Assembly: GCA_903827735.1 (NCBI GenBank)
Contig: CAIKJM010000022.1
Coordinates: 1-7,248, forward strand
Origin: an uncultured Rhodanobacter sp.
Lineage (GTDB): Bacteria > Pseudomonadota > Gammaproteobacteria > Xanthomonadales > Rhodanobacteraceae
DNA length: 7,248 bases
Direction: 5' to 3'
Shown: piece after piece, positions 1 to 6,818 of the stretch
Layout: every line of letters starts with the position of its first letter
Numbering within the stretch: the first letter of the stretch is position 1
The notes under the pieces: generated by a model
Told to the model about the DNA's origin: nothing
What the model saw: the letters and a program-made list of their open reading frames with translations, nothing else
The model's database searches: none
Translations under genes and position numbers: made by a program

Positions 1-2
1 GC

Positions 3-1445
3 ATGAATGCTGTAACGAAAGAAGTCGAAATCGCCGACTATAAAGTGGCTGATCTTTCCCTGGCCGATTGGGGCCGCAAGGAACTGGACATCGCCGAGCA
101 TGAGATGCCGGGCCTGATGTCGATCCGCAAAAAATACGCCGCCGCCAAGCCGCTGAAGAACGTGCGCGTGACCGGCTCGCTGCACATGACGATCCAGACT
201 GCCGTCCTGATCGAGACGCTGAAGGACATTGGTGCCGACGTGCGCTGGGCCTCGTGCAACATCTTTTCCACCCAGGATCATGCCGCTGCAGCGATTGCTG
301 TGACCGGCACCCCGGTGTTCGCTTGGAAGGGCGAGACGCTTGAGGAATACTGGGATTGCACGCTGGACGCAGTCAGCTTTCCGGCGGGCAATGGCAAGTT
401 CCTCGGCCCGCAGCTGGTGGTCGACGACGGCGGCGACGTCACGCTGCTGATCCACAAGGGCTACGAGCTGGAGAAAGGTTCGAAGTGGGTTGACGAGCCG
501 GCTTCCTCGCACGAAGAAGGCGTGATCAAGAACCTGCTCAAGCGCGTGGCGAAAGAGCGCCCGGGCTTCTGGACCACCGTGGTCAAGGACTGGAAGGGCG
601 TCTCCGAAGAAACCACCACCGGCGTGCATCGCCTCTACCAGATGGTCGAGGCCAAGTCGCTGCTGGTGCCGGCGATCAACGTCAACGACTCGGTCACCAA
701 GTCCAAGTTCGACAACCTCTACGGCTGCCGCGAGTCGCTGGCCGATGGCCTGAAGCGCGCGATGGACGTGATGCTGGCCGGCAAGGTTGCCGTGGTCTGC
801 GGCTACGGCGATGTAGGCAAGGGTTCGGCCCACAGCCTGCGTGCCTACGGCGCGCGCGTGGTGGTGACCGAAATCGACCCTATCAACGCGCTGCAGGCGT
901 CGATGGAAGGTTTCGAGGTCAATACCGTTGAGAGCACGCTGGGCCGCGGCGACATTTATGTCACCACCACCGGCAACAAGGACGTGCTGACCATAGAGCA
1001 CTTGAGCCAGATGAAGGACCAGGCCATCGTCTGCAACATCGGCCACTTCGACAACGAGATTCAGGTCGACGCCCTGAACAACTTCCCGGGCGTGGTCAAG
1101 CTGAACATCAAGCCGCAGGTGGACAAGTACACTTTCAAGGACGGCCGCGCGATCTTCCTGCTGGCCGAAGGCCGCCTGGTCAACCTCGGCTGCGCCACCG
1201 GCCACCCGAGCTTCGTGATGTCCAATTCGTTTTCGAACCAGACCCTGGCGCAGATCGATCTGTGGGCCAACAAGGACAAGTACGAAGCGAAGGTCTACAT
1301 TCTGCCGAAGAAGCTGGACGAAGAAGTTGCACGCCTGCATCTGGAAAAGATCGGCGTCGTGCTGACCACCCTGACCCCTGCACAGGCTGAATACCTCGGC
1401 GTGGATAAGGACGGCCCGTACAAGCCGGAGCACTATCGCTACTGA
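3..1445 (+). CDS. ahcY: Adenosylhomocysteinase (S-adenosylhomocysteine hydrolase)
   Basis: AhcY is a cytosolic NAD-dependent enzyme that reversibly splits S-adenosylhomocysteine into adenosine and homocysteine. It removes the product inhibitor of methyltransferases and feeds homocysteine to methionine synthesis. The 480-residue protein is full length for the bacterial form. Visible landmarks are the N-terminal HMTIQTA substrate-site segment (residues 61-67), the SEETTTGVHRLY block (201-212), the Rossmann NAD loop GYGDVGKG (267-274), CNIGHFDNE (344-352), and the C-terminal KPEHYRY end that contributes lysine and tyrosine to the neighbouring subunit's cofactor site. The stretch around residues 150-195 corresponds to the insertion that separates the long bacterial form from the shorter animal enzyme. 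The ATG lies two bases from the window edge, so its ribosome site and any upstream SAH riboswitch cannot be seen. A terminator follows 25 nt after the stop, so ahcY is probably the last gene of its transcript. Family assignment is secure. Confidence 0.98.
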   Translation: MNAVTKEVEIADYKVADLSLADWGRKELDIAEHEMPGLMSIRKKYAAAKPLKNVRVTGSLHMTIQTAVLIETLKDIGADVRWASCNIFSTQDHAAAAIAVTGTPVFAWKGETLEEYWDCTLDAVSFPAGNGKFLGPQLVVDDGGDVTLLIHKGYELEKGSKWVDEPASSHEEGVIKNLLKRVAKERPGFWTTVVKDWKGVSEETTTGVHRLYQMVEAKSLLVPAINVNDSVTKSKFDNLYGCRESLADGLKRAMDVMLAGKVAVVCGYGDVGKGSAHSLRAYGARVVVTEIDPINALQASMEGFEVNTVESTLGRGDIYVTTTGNKDVLTIEHLSQMKDQAIVCNIGHFDNEIQVDALNNFPGVVKLNIKPQVDKYTFKDGRAIFLLAEGRLVNLGCATGHPSFVMSNSFSNQTLAQIDLWANKDKYEAKVYILPKKLDEEVARLHLEKIGVVLTTLTPAQAEYLGVDKDGPYKPEHYRY

Positions 1446-1470
1446 TCTCTGCCTGTGTCTTAGAGACACG

Positions 1471-1498
1471 AAGCCCGCCTGCAAAGGCGGGCTTTTTT
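1471..1498 (+). terminator. Intrinsic terminator of ahcY
   Basis: A perfect 10-bp stem (AAGCCCGCCT, 1471-1480, with AGGCGGGCTT, 1485-1494) closes a GCAA tetraloop and runs into six T residues (1493-1498). A small second hairpin, GTGTCT-TAG-AGACAC at 1455-1469, sits directly before it and may help fold or protect the 3' end. The A residues opposite the T tract are few, so it reads mainly on the plus strand. It separates ahcY from the DUF4142 gene and metF, which therefore need their own promoter. Confidence 0.93.
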
Positions 1499-1596
1499 GT
1501 GGCAAGAAGTTGCAAGGGGCCGCGGGAAGCTCTGAGCGTTAAGCGAATTCCGAGGCGCGCGCCAAACCACGCGGCGCTTTTCACGCGCGCGGTGCG

Positions 1597-1602
1597 AATA
1601 AT
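1597..1602 (+). promoter_or_regulatory. Possible -10 element for the DUF4142 gene
   Basis: AATAAT matches the sigma-70 -10 consensus at five of six positions and stands out in a very GC-rich spacer. No good -35 is seen at 16-18 bp upstream (the area reads GCGCTT), so this would need an activator or another sigma factor. A promoter somewhere in 1499-1660 is required because the ahcY terminator isolates the gene. The predicted leader would be about 65 nt. The remainder of this spacer shows only GC-rich runs, including the palindrome GGCGCGCGCC at 1554-1563. Confidence 0.3.
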
Positions 1603-1673
1603 TAGGACGCAGGCGCTTTTTCCGCGCGAGCACCGAGCGAACAACCTATCCCACGGCCCAAAGGAAAAGACCC

Positions 1674-2201
1674 ATGAACACATCCCGTAAACGAATCGCC
1701 CTGCGTGTTGGCGTCACCTTCGCACTCGGCTTGACCGCCAGCGCAGCCTCTTTTGCCGACACTCCCGCGCTCTCAAAGGGCGACCAGGCTTTTGTGGCCA
1801 AGGTTTCGCAGGGCGGCATGTTCGAAGTCGCCGCGAGTAAGGTCGCCGAAGACAAGGCCAGCGCGCAGGACGTCAAGGACCAGGCCAATACCGAGGTTCA
1901 CGATCACGAGCTGGTCGGCAGCAAACTGAAGTCGATCGCTTCGTCGAACGGCGACGATTTTTCCACCGATCTCAATGCGGATTTCACCGCCAGGGTCGCC
2001 AAGCTCAACGCGCTCTCTGGCAAGGCATTCGACGATGCCTATATCGCGGAGATGAAGACCATCCATGCGCTGGATGGCGCCGCTTTCGCCAAGGAAGCCA
2101 AGACCGGGCAAAACGCGGATCTGAAAGCCTTCGCTGCCGAGACGGTGCTGATCGTCAAGCGCCACATCGGCGCGCTGAACGGCGTCAGCAGCAAGAGCTG
2201 A
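1674..2201 (+). CDS. Secreted DUF4142 family protein
   Basis: This 175-residue protein has a Sec-type signal peptide: basic start (RKR, 5-7), hydrophobic stretch about 10-24, and a likely cleavage after ASFA (25-28), giving a mature protein that starts near Asp29. The rest is a predicted helical bundle of the DUF4142 family (formerly grouped with 'outer membrane' proteins, distantly ferritin-like). Family landmarks are GDQAFVAKVSQGGMFEVAAS (36-55), the histidine pair in EVHDHE (74-79), the F..AYI segment (119-124), and the closing LKAFAAETVLIVKRHIGAL helix (150-168). His76, His78, His131 and His164 recur along the helices and could bind metal, but this is inference. The function of the family is not established. 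The start is supported by AAGGA at 1661-1665, 8 nt before the ATG. It sits between ahcY and metF, but nothing in the protein ties it to the methyl cycle. Confidence 0.88.
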   Translation: MNTSRKRIALRVGVTFALGLTASAASFADTPALSKGDQAFVAKVSQGGMFEVAASKVAEDKASAQDVKDQANTEVHDHELVGSKLKSIASSNGDDFSTDLNADFTARVAKLNALSGKAFDDAYIAEMKTIHALDGAAFAKEAKTGQNADLKAFAAETVLIVKRHIGALNGVSSKS

Positions 2202-2211
2202 CGCGCCTGGC

Positions 2212-2258
2212 GGCATCGAGGTCGCAGCGGACCCATGGCCTCGATGCCCGCCCGCTGC
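2212..2258 (+). promoter_or_regulatory. Hairpin with pseudoknot-capable pairing before metF
   Basis: GGCATCGAGG (2212-2221) pairs perfectly over 10 bp with CCTCGATGCC (2239-2248). Inside its loop, GCAGCGG (2224-2230) is the exact complement of CCGCTGC (2252-2258), which lies just after the stem. The two pairings cross, so the RNA could form an H-type pseudoknot or switch between two alternative hairpins. No T tract follows, so this is not a classic intrinsic terminator. It lies 11 nt after the DUF4142 stop and 70 nt before the metF start, so it is either the 3' end structure of the first gene or part of a metF leader. The conserved core of the known SAH riboswitch was looked for and not found. 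Confidence 0.5.
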
Positions 2259-2290
2259 ATCTAATATCGCTTCATCGCGAGATAGAGATA

Positions 2291-2296
2291 TATACT
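2291..2296 (+). promoter_or_regulatory. Possible -10 element for metF
   Basis: TATACT, in an AT-rich island (2281-2296), matches the -10 consensus at five of six positions. A -35 match at the right distance is poor (CGCTTC/GCTTCA near 2268-2274). If used, transcription would begin near 2303 and the leader would be about 26 nt, leaving the upstream hairpin outside the metF transcript made from this promoter. Confidence 0.4.
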
Positions 2297-2328
2297 TGCC
2301 GCCAGCGCACCTCCCAGGAACCGACGCG

Positions 2329-3153
2329 ATGCCGGCGATCAGCTTTGAATTCTTTCCGCCCAAGACCGACGAACAGCGTGCGCAGATGGACCGCGCCGCG
2401 GCGTCGTTGAAAGCGCACCAGCCGGAATATGCGTCGGTCACCTTCGGCGCCGGCGGTTCGACCCTGAGCTACACCACCGAAACGGTGCAGCATCTGAACA
2501 AGGTGCACGGATTGTCGGTGGCGCCGCATCTCTCCTGCATGGGCGGCAGCCGCGCCGAGCTGGCGGCCCTGCTGGACGACTATCGGAATGCCGGCTATCG
2601 GCGAATCGTCGCGCTGCGCGGCGATCTGCCCTCGGGCATGGCGACGCCTGGGGACTTTCGTTACGCCGCCGAGCTGGTGGCTTTCATCCGCCAGCACAGC
2701 GGCGATCACTTCCACATCGAGGTTGCCGCCTATCCGGAGACCCACCCGCAGGCGGACAGCGCGCTGAAGGATCTACAGCACTTCAAAGCCAAGGTCGACG
2801 CAGGCGCCAACGGCGCGATCACCCAATATTTTTTCAACGCCGACGCCTATTTCCGCTTTGTCGACGACGCCAGCAAGCTGGGCGTGAGCGTGCCGATCGT
2901 GCCGGGCATCATGCCGATCGCCAACTACAGCCAGCTCCGGCGCTTTTCGGAGATGTGCGGCGCGGAAATTCCGCGCTGGATCGCCAAGCGCATGCAGGCC
3001 CACGGCGATGACGTTGAGTCGGTACGTGCACTGGGTACCGAGGTGGTGGCGCAGCTGTGCCGTCGCCTGCTCGACGGTGGGGCGCCGGGGCTGCACTTTT
3101 ATACGCTCAATCGCGCCAAGGCCACGCAATCGGTACTGCAACAGCTGGGCTGA
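2329..3153 (+). CDS. metF: 5,10-methylenetetrahydrofolate reductase
   Basis: MetF is a cytosolic FAD enzyme that reduces 5,10-methylene-THF to 5-methyl-THF, the methyl donor for homocysteine remethylation to methionine. The 274-residue TIM-barrel protein shows SFEFFPPKT with the catalytic-type Glu7, VTFGAGGS (37-44), APHLSC (65-70), the FAD-site LRGDLP (96-101, Asp99), AAYPETHP (133-140), KVDAGANGAITQYFF (155-169, Gln166) and the closing HFYTLNR (256-262). It is about 20 residues shorter at the N-terminus than the E. coli enzyme, but the conserved barrel begins at residue 4, so nothing essential is missing. ATG 2329 was chosen over an in-frame TTG at 2296 because AGGAA (2316-2320) lies 8 nt upstream of the ATG and homology begins right after it. 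Its place two genes after ahcY fits a methyl-cycle cluster. Confidence 0.97.
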   Translation: MPAISFEFFPPKTDEQRAQMDRAAASLKAHQPEYASVTFGAGGSTLSYTTETVQHLNKVHGLSVAPHLSCMGGSRAELAALLDDYRNAGYRRIVALRGDLPSGMATPGDFRYAAELVAFIRQHSGDHFHIEVAAYPETHPQADSALKDLQHFKAKVDAGANGAITQYFFNADAYFRFVDDASKLGVSVPIVPGIMPIANYSQLRRFSEMCGAEIPRWIAKRMQAHGDDVESVRALGTEVVAQLCRRLLDGGAPGLHFYTLNRAKATQSVLQQLG

Positions 3154-3175
3154 GCCAAGCGGCTATGCTGCTGCC

Positions 3176-3772
3176 ATGCGCTCGCTGAAACTATTGCTGT
3201 GGTTCGCTCTGATCCTGTGGGCCGTGCCCGGCAGGTCGCAGACGGATATCCATCGCTGCATCGATGCCGGCGGCCGTGCGCTATTTACCGATCAGACGTG
3301 TTCGTCCATGCAGGCGACTGCCGTTCACGCTGCACCTAAACCAAGCGACGACGCGACCCCGGTGGCAACGCTGGCTGCCACACCGACCGAGCCGCCGCCG
3401 ATTCTTTGCGCGGGCACCTTCAACGAGCTGCGCCAGAGCGTGATCGATGCGTTCGCCAACCACAACGCGAACCGGCTGGCGGGGCTGATGCTGTGGAACG
3501 GCTACGCCAGCTGGACGGCCGTTGCCGATATTCGTGCGCTCAGCGTGCTGATGCAGCAGCCGCTGCTCGACGCTGGGCCACCGGATAGCGCGGCAGCATC
3601 ACCGTCCGATAGTCCGGATGAGACGTCTGGCGACGGTTCAACGCAGAATACCCCTGCAGCCGGCCAGCTCGTGCTGCATCTGGCTGGCATCGATGGCAGC
3701 GGCAACCCGCGCGAGCTGCGCTACAGCATCGTGCATCGCTACGGGTGCCTGTGGCTTAGCCACGGCGACTGA
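3176..3772 (+). CDS. Secreted DUF4124-type protein of unknown function
   Basis: The product is 198 residues with a signal peptide (hydrophobic LLLWFALILWAV, 6-17, cleavage probably near Gln22). The first mature segment, roughly 22-45 (IHRCIDAGGRALFTDQTC), looks like the DUF4124 module, with the usual two cysteines (Cys28, Cys42) and an aromatic 'FTD' turn. A Pro/Ala/Thr linker (about 52-76) leads to a second region (78-133) rich in Trp and Leu, then a low-complexity Ser/Asp/Pro stretch (133-160) and a final beta-like segment (164-198). Cys78 and Cys191 could form a second disulfide. I do not recognise the C-terminal part and give no function. The start lies 22 nt after metF with no clear ribosome site, which suggests translational coupling to metF. 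A longer open frame reaching back into metF is only the metF shadow. Confidence 0.82.
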   Translation: MRSLKLLLWFALILWAVPGRSQTDIHRCIDAGGRALFTDQTCSSMQATAVHAAPKPSDDATPVATLAATPTEPPPILCAGTFNELRQSVIDAFANHNANRLAGLMLWNGYASWTAVADIRALSVLMQQPLLDAGPPDSAAASPSDSPDETSGDGSTQNTPAAGQLVLHLAGIDGSGNPRELRYSIVHRYGCLWLSHGD

Positions 3773-3825
3773 TTCATTCCGCAGCCGTACGCCGTCGTAC
3801 ACATGCCGTGCAAGCCCTCAGCAGC

Positions 3826-3831
3826 TATCAT
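3826..3831 (+). promoter_or_regulatory. Possible -10 element for ilvE
   Basis: TATCAT matches the -10 consensus at five of six positions and lies 25 nt before the ilvE start, implying a short leader. No clear -35 is present. Upstream in the same spacer, GTACG (3787-3791) and CGTAC (3796-3800) form a small inverted repeat with a 4-nt centre that could be an operator half-site pair. Both are weak calls. Confidence 0.3.
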
Positions 3832-3856
3832 GTGCGGTCACCATTGGAGAACCGTC

Positions 3857-4774
3857 ATGGCGCAGCAGTACCCCGAGTGGATCTGGCAGAACGGCGAGAT
3901 CAAGCCCTGGAAAGACGCGACCACCCACGTGATGTCGCACGCGCTGCATTACGGCTCATCCGTGTTCGAAGGCATCCGCAGCTATGCGACGCCTGACGGC
4001 GCCGCCATTTTCCGGCTCACCGACCACCTGCATCGGCTCTACCAGTCGGCGCGCATCTACGACATGGTGCTGCCGCATACCGCCGATGAACTCGCTAGCG
4101 CCTGCCGCGACGTGATCAAGAAGAATGAACTTGGCGCCGCGTATTTGCGCCCCGTTGCCTACCGCGGATTGGGCGGCTTTGGCCTCTCGGCCGAAACCCC
4201 GATCGACGTCGCCGTGGCGGCATGGCCCATGGGCCCCTACCTTGGCGCCGAAGCGCTGGAGAACGGCATCGACGCGTGCGTATCGAGCTGGCAGCGTTTT
4301 GCGCCCAACACCATTCCTGCCGGTGCGAAGGCCGGCGGCAACTATCTGTCCGGTCAGCTGATCGCGCGCGAAGCGCGCCGGCTGGGTTTTGGCGAAGGCA
4401 TCGCCTTGGCCTCGACCGGGCTCCTCAGCGAAGGCGCGGGCGAAAATCTGTTCCTGGTATTCGATGGCGTGCTGCACACCACGCCGGCCAGCGCCTCGAT
4501 CCTGGCCGGCATTACGCGCGATACGCTGAAGACGCTGGCCCGCGAAGACGGCATCGAAGTGGTCGAACGCGACATCCCGCGCGAATATCTCTACCTCGCC
4601 GACGAAATCCTGATGTGCGGCACGGCCGCCGAAATCACGCCGATCCGTTCGGTCGACGGCAAGCAGGTTGGCGCAGGCAAGGCCGGCAGGGTAACCCGCC
4701 GTCTGCAGGAGCTGTTCTTCGGTCTGTTCGACGGCCGCACCAACGATCGCTGGGGCTGGCTGGAACCGGTGTGA
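3857..4774 (+). CDS. ilvE: Branched-chain amino acid aminotransferase
   Basis: IlvE is a cytosolic PLP fold-type IV transaminase. It carries out the last step of valine, leucine and isoleucine synthesis (glutamate plus branched 2-oxo acid) and the first step of their breakdown. The 305-residue protein aligns by eye along its whole length with E. coli IlvE: HYGSSVFEGIRSY (31-43), SSWQRFAPNTIP (143-154), the Schiff-base lysine Lys158 in AKAGGNYLSG (157-166), SEGAGENLF (191-199) with the PLP-site glutamate, GITRD (218-222), GTAAEITPIRSVDG (255-268), and the WGWLEPV end. These features mark a BCAT rather than a D-amino acid transaminase or ADC lyase. ATG 3857 was chosen because GGAGA (3846-3850) lies 6 nt before it and homology begins there; an in-frame ATG at 3803 adds 18 unrelated residues. 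The gene converges with the kinase gene downstream. Confidence 0.96.
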   Translation: MAQQYPEWIWQNGEIKPWKDATTHVMSHALHYGSSVFEGIRSYATPDGAAIFRLTDHLHRLYQSARIYDMVLPHTADELASACRDVIKKNELGAAYLRPVAYRGLGGFGLSAETPIDVAVAAWPMGPYLGAEALENGIDACVSSWQRFAPNTIPAGAKAGGNYLSGQLIAREARRLGFGEGIALASTGLLSEGAGENLFLVFDGVLHTTPASASILAGITRDTLKTLAREDGIEVVERDIPREYLYLADEILMCGTAAEITPIRSVDGKQVGAGKAGRVTRRLQELFFGLFDGRTNDRWGWLEPV

Positions 4775-4802
4775 TTCCTAGAATCGAGGGATGAGGGTCA
4801 AA

Positions 4803-4821
4803 GGCTCGCGCTGAACGAGCC
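4803..4821. terminator. Weak hairpin between converging ilvE and kinase genes
   Basis: GGCTCG (4803-4808) and CGAGCC (4816-4821) form a 6-bp stem with a 7-nt loop in the 73-nt gap between the two converging stop codons. On the minus strand it is followed by only three T residues, and on the plus strand by a loose pyrimidine stretch. It could be a weak two-way terminator. No better candidate was seen in the gap, so read-through or Rho-dependent ending is possible. Confidence 0.35.
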
Positions 4822-4847
4822 AGCTTCGTATTTCTCGCCTCTCCACC

Positions 4848-6134
4848 CTATCCTCCGAATACGATGCAGGCGATCGCGCCATTGGCATCACTGCGCGGAC
4901 GCATGGATACGTCCCAGCCGTAGAGCTCGCAAAGGCGACGAACAATCGCCAGACCCAGACCGGCGCCGCTGCCGCCGGCGCCTTCACCACGAACGCCGCG
5001 CTGAAATAGCCGCTCGGCATCTTCCGGCTTGATACCCGGGCCCGTGTCGATCACCTCGATGCGTCCCTTGCCCACCTCCACCCGCACGCTACCTTCCAGC
5101 GTGTATTTGATCGCGTTGCCGATCAGGTTGGTCAGCGCCACGGACAGCACCGACGCCGGCGCATTCACGGTAACCGTATCGTTAACGCTGAGCTCGATCT
5201 CGATCGGCTTGCCGCGCATCTGCGGCCGCTGGCTTTCGATGACGTCGGAGGCGACTTTGCCCACCTCGGTCGTTTCGCCGCGCGTGGGCCCGCGCCGCTC
5301 GGCGCGAGAGAGCAAGAGCAGCGCCTCGATCAGCTCGGTCGCCTGCCGCGACGCCCGCTCAATGCGCTTCAAACGTTCGCTGATTTTCTCGGTGAGGTCA
5401 GGCGATCCTTGCAGCAGTTCCGTCGTGCTGGCGATCACCGCCAATGGCGTGCGCAGCTCGTGACTGACATCGGAGTTGAATTCACGATCGCGCTCGACCA
5501 TGGCGGTAAGACGCTCGGAATATTCGTCCAGCGCACGCGCGAGTTCACCAACCTCGTCGTCGGCGAAATGCACAGCCAACGGCTCGGCCTTGCCTGCTTT
5601 GCGAAAACCTCTCAAACGTTGCGCTAGTTCAGTGACAGGTTTGAGAACTTTGCGCGAGAGCCATAGGCCAATGCCCAGTGAGAGAAGGCTAAAAATGATC
5701 ACCGCGCCGACAAGCGACGTTATCAGCTGCCGCTTTCCAAGATCCTCGCGACCAATGTCGTAGCTGAGAAACGCAATTAGCCCATATTTTCGAGATACCG
5801 CCAGCTTGTAATGAGCAGGGTGACCCTGCTCACCTTGGTTTTGCATGTCATAAACGCCTGGCGCTAAATTTTGCCACGCCAGGGGGGCTTTGTAGATCGT
5901 GCGATCGCTCCATAACCAAGCATCGATTAACTCGGATTTGAGCGGCTGGTCTGGATTTTCGTGCTTATTTTCAACAGCCTGGTTAACGTCACTTTCGAGG
6001 CTTGCGGTAATGAGCTGGTTCTCAACCCTGGCGCGCACGTACAACGCCGCCACGGCAAAGGTCGCGCTGAGGCCAAAGCCGAACAGCGCGAACGAGACGA
6101 TCAATCGAAAACGAAGCTTACGCCTGGACTGCAT
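4848..6134 (-). CDS. colS: Membrane sensor histidine kinase, ColS-like
   Basis: This 428-residue inner-membrane kinase phosphorylates the regulator encoded just upstream. Order of parts: first membrane helix (about 11-33), periplasmic sensor (about 34-135), second membrane helix (about 137-159), HAMP linker (160-212), HisKA with phospho-acceptor His225 in SDVSHELRTPL (221-231), and HATPase_c with N-box NLIGNAIKY (336-344), DTGPG (363-367) and the G-rich lid GSGAGLGLAIV (389-399). All catalytic motifs are intact. ATG 6134 gives a 17-nt overlap with the regulator stop, indicating coupling; an in-frame TTG at 6158 adds eight residues before the positive segment and is less likely. The pairing with a ColR-like regulator, not the sensor domain, supports the ColS name. 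Known ColS proteins respond to excess metal ions through acidic periplasmic motifs; no ExxE is present here. The gene symbol is tentative, the kinase call is firm. Confidence 0.93.
   Translation of the reverse strand: MQSRRKLRFRLIVSFALFGFGLSATFAVAALYVRARVENQLITASLESDVNQAVENKHENPDQPLKSELIDAWLWSDRTIYKAPLAWQNLAPGVYDMQNQGEQGHPAHYKLAVSRKYGLIAFLSYDIGREDLGKRQLITSLVGAVIIFSLLSLGIGLWLSRKVLKPVTELAQRLRGFRKAGKAEPLAVHFADDEVGELARALDEYSERLTAMVERDREFNSDVSHELRTPLAVIASTTELLQGSPDLTEKISERLKRIERASRQATELIEALLLLSRAERRGPTRGETTEVGKVASDVIESQRPQMRGKPIEIELSVNDTVTVNAPASVLSVALTNLIGNAIKYTLEGSVRVEVGKGRIEVIDTGPGIKPEDAERLFQRGVRGEGAGGSGAGLGLAIVRRLCELYGWDVSMRPRSDANGAIACIVFGG
5812..5832. repeat. 21-bp perfect palindrome inside the kinase gene
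   Basis: TGAGCAGGGT (5812-5821) and ACCCTGCTCA (5823-5832) are perfect 10-bp inverted arms around one central base. It lies in the codons for the periplasmic sensor domain (residues about 101-108, GEQGHPAH). It may be chance, a buried operator, or an mRNA hairpin in the middle of the operon. Confidence 0.7.
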
Positions 6135-6804
6135 CCGGCTCGACCATCCGATAGCCAATGCCGTGGCGCGTATGAATTAGCGGCTTCTCAAACGGCTTGT
6201 CGATCGCCGCGCGCAGGCCATGGATATGCACGCGCAGAGAGTCGCTGTCGGGCAGCTCCTCCCCCCATACCCGCTGCTCCAGATCCTGGCGCGTGACCAC
6301 CGACGGGCTGGCCTCCATCAACGCCTGCAGCAGTTTCAGGCCGATCGGGTTGAGCTGGATCGACTTGCCTTCGCGGTTCACCGTCAACGTATCGAGGTTG
6401 AAGGTGAGGTCGGCCACTTTCAGCACGCGGCTCTGCGGGCCCTTGCCGCGACGCGCCAGCACTTCGAGCCGCGCGGCGATTTCCTGCAGCGCGAACGGCT
6501 TGGTCATGTAGTCGTCGGCACCGGATTCGAAACCGATCAGCTTCTGCTCCAGTGCGTCGCGCGCCGTCAGCATCAGAATCGGAGTCTGCTTGTGCGCCTC
6601 GTGGCGCAGCTTGCGGGCCACTTCCAGACCGTCCATGCCGGGCAAGGTGAGATCCAGCACGATCACATCAAAGTCGTGTACCACGGCCAGGTGCAGTCCG
6701 GTGACGCCGTCGCCGGCGAAATCGACCACGTGGCCGCGGTCTTCCAGATAATCGCCGATGTTGGTCGCGATATCGCTATTGTCTTCGATCACCAGAACGC
6801 GCAT
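6118..6804 (-). CDS. colR: OmpR/PhoB-family response regulator, ColR-like
   Basis: This 228-residue cytosolic regulator binds DNA when phosphorylated by the partner kinase. The receiver domain (1-120) has the acidic pair Glu7-Asp8, phospho-acceptor Asp51 in VLDLTLPGMDG (49-59), switch Thr80 and Lys102 in TKPFA. The C-terminal winged helix (about 128-222) includes LNPIGLKLLQALM (151-163), the recognition-helix region SDSLRVHIHGLRAAID (187-202) and the wing HTRHGIGYRM (211-220). The PDSDSLR and DKPF..PLIHT..GIGYR signatures resemble ColR of Pseudomonas and Xanthomonas more than PhoP, QseB or OmpR, by recall rather than search. In those genera ColRS controls envelope stability, metal and polymyxin tolerance, and in plant pathogens virulence. 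Start ATG 6804 has AGGAG (6815-6811) 6 nt upstream. It is the first gene of the operon; a palindrome and hairpin in its leader suggest regulation, perhaps autoregulation. Confidence 0.93.
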   Translation of the reverse strand: MRVLVIEDNSDIATNIGDYLEDRGHVVDFAGDGVTGLHLAVVHDFDVIVLDLTLPGMDGLEVARKLRHEAHKQTPILMLTARDALEQKLIGFESGADDYMTKPFALQEIAARLEVLARRGKGPQSRVLKVADLTFNLDTLTVNREGKSIQLNPIGLKLLQALMEASPSVVTRQDLEQRVWGEELPDSDSLRVHIHGLRAAIDKPFEKPLIHTRHGIGYRMVEPDAVQA

Positions 6805-6818
6805 GCATCACTCCTGCG

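Noticed and set aside
2296..2328. Upstream TTG start for metF
   Set aside because: No ribosome site for it, it overlaps the likely -10, and conservation begins after ATG 2329, which has AGGAA at good spacing.
2202..2328. Known SAH riboswitch before metF
   Set aside because: The topology is similar but the conserved GAGCGCUGC-type core and its matching 3' pairing segment are not present.
1773..2441. 222-codon open frame on the minus strand across the DUF4142 gene
   Set aside because: It lies opposite a gene with a clear signal peptide, ribosome site and family motifs, has no recognisable domain, and reflects high GC at third positions.
4222..4794. 190-codon plus-strand frame overlapping ilvE
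   Set aside because: Arg/His/Gly-rich shadow of ilvE in another frame; no start context or motifs.
6135..6158. TTG start eight codons upstream for the kinase
   Set aside because: Deeper inside the regulator gene and adds residues before the natural basic N-terminus; ATG 6134 fits better, though no strong ribosome site decides it.
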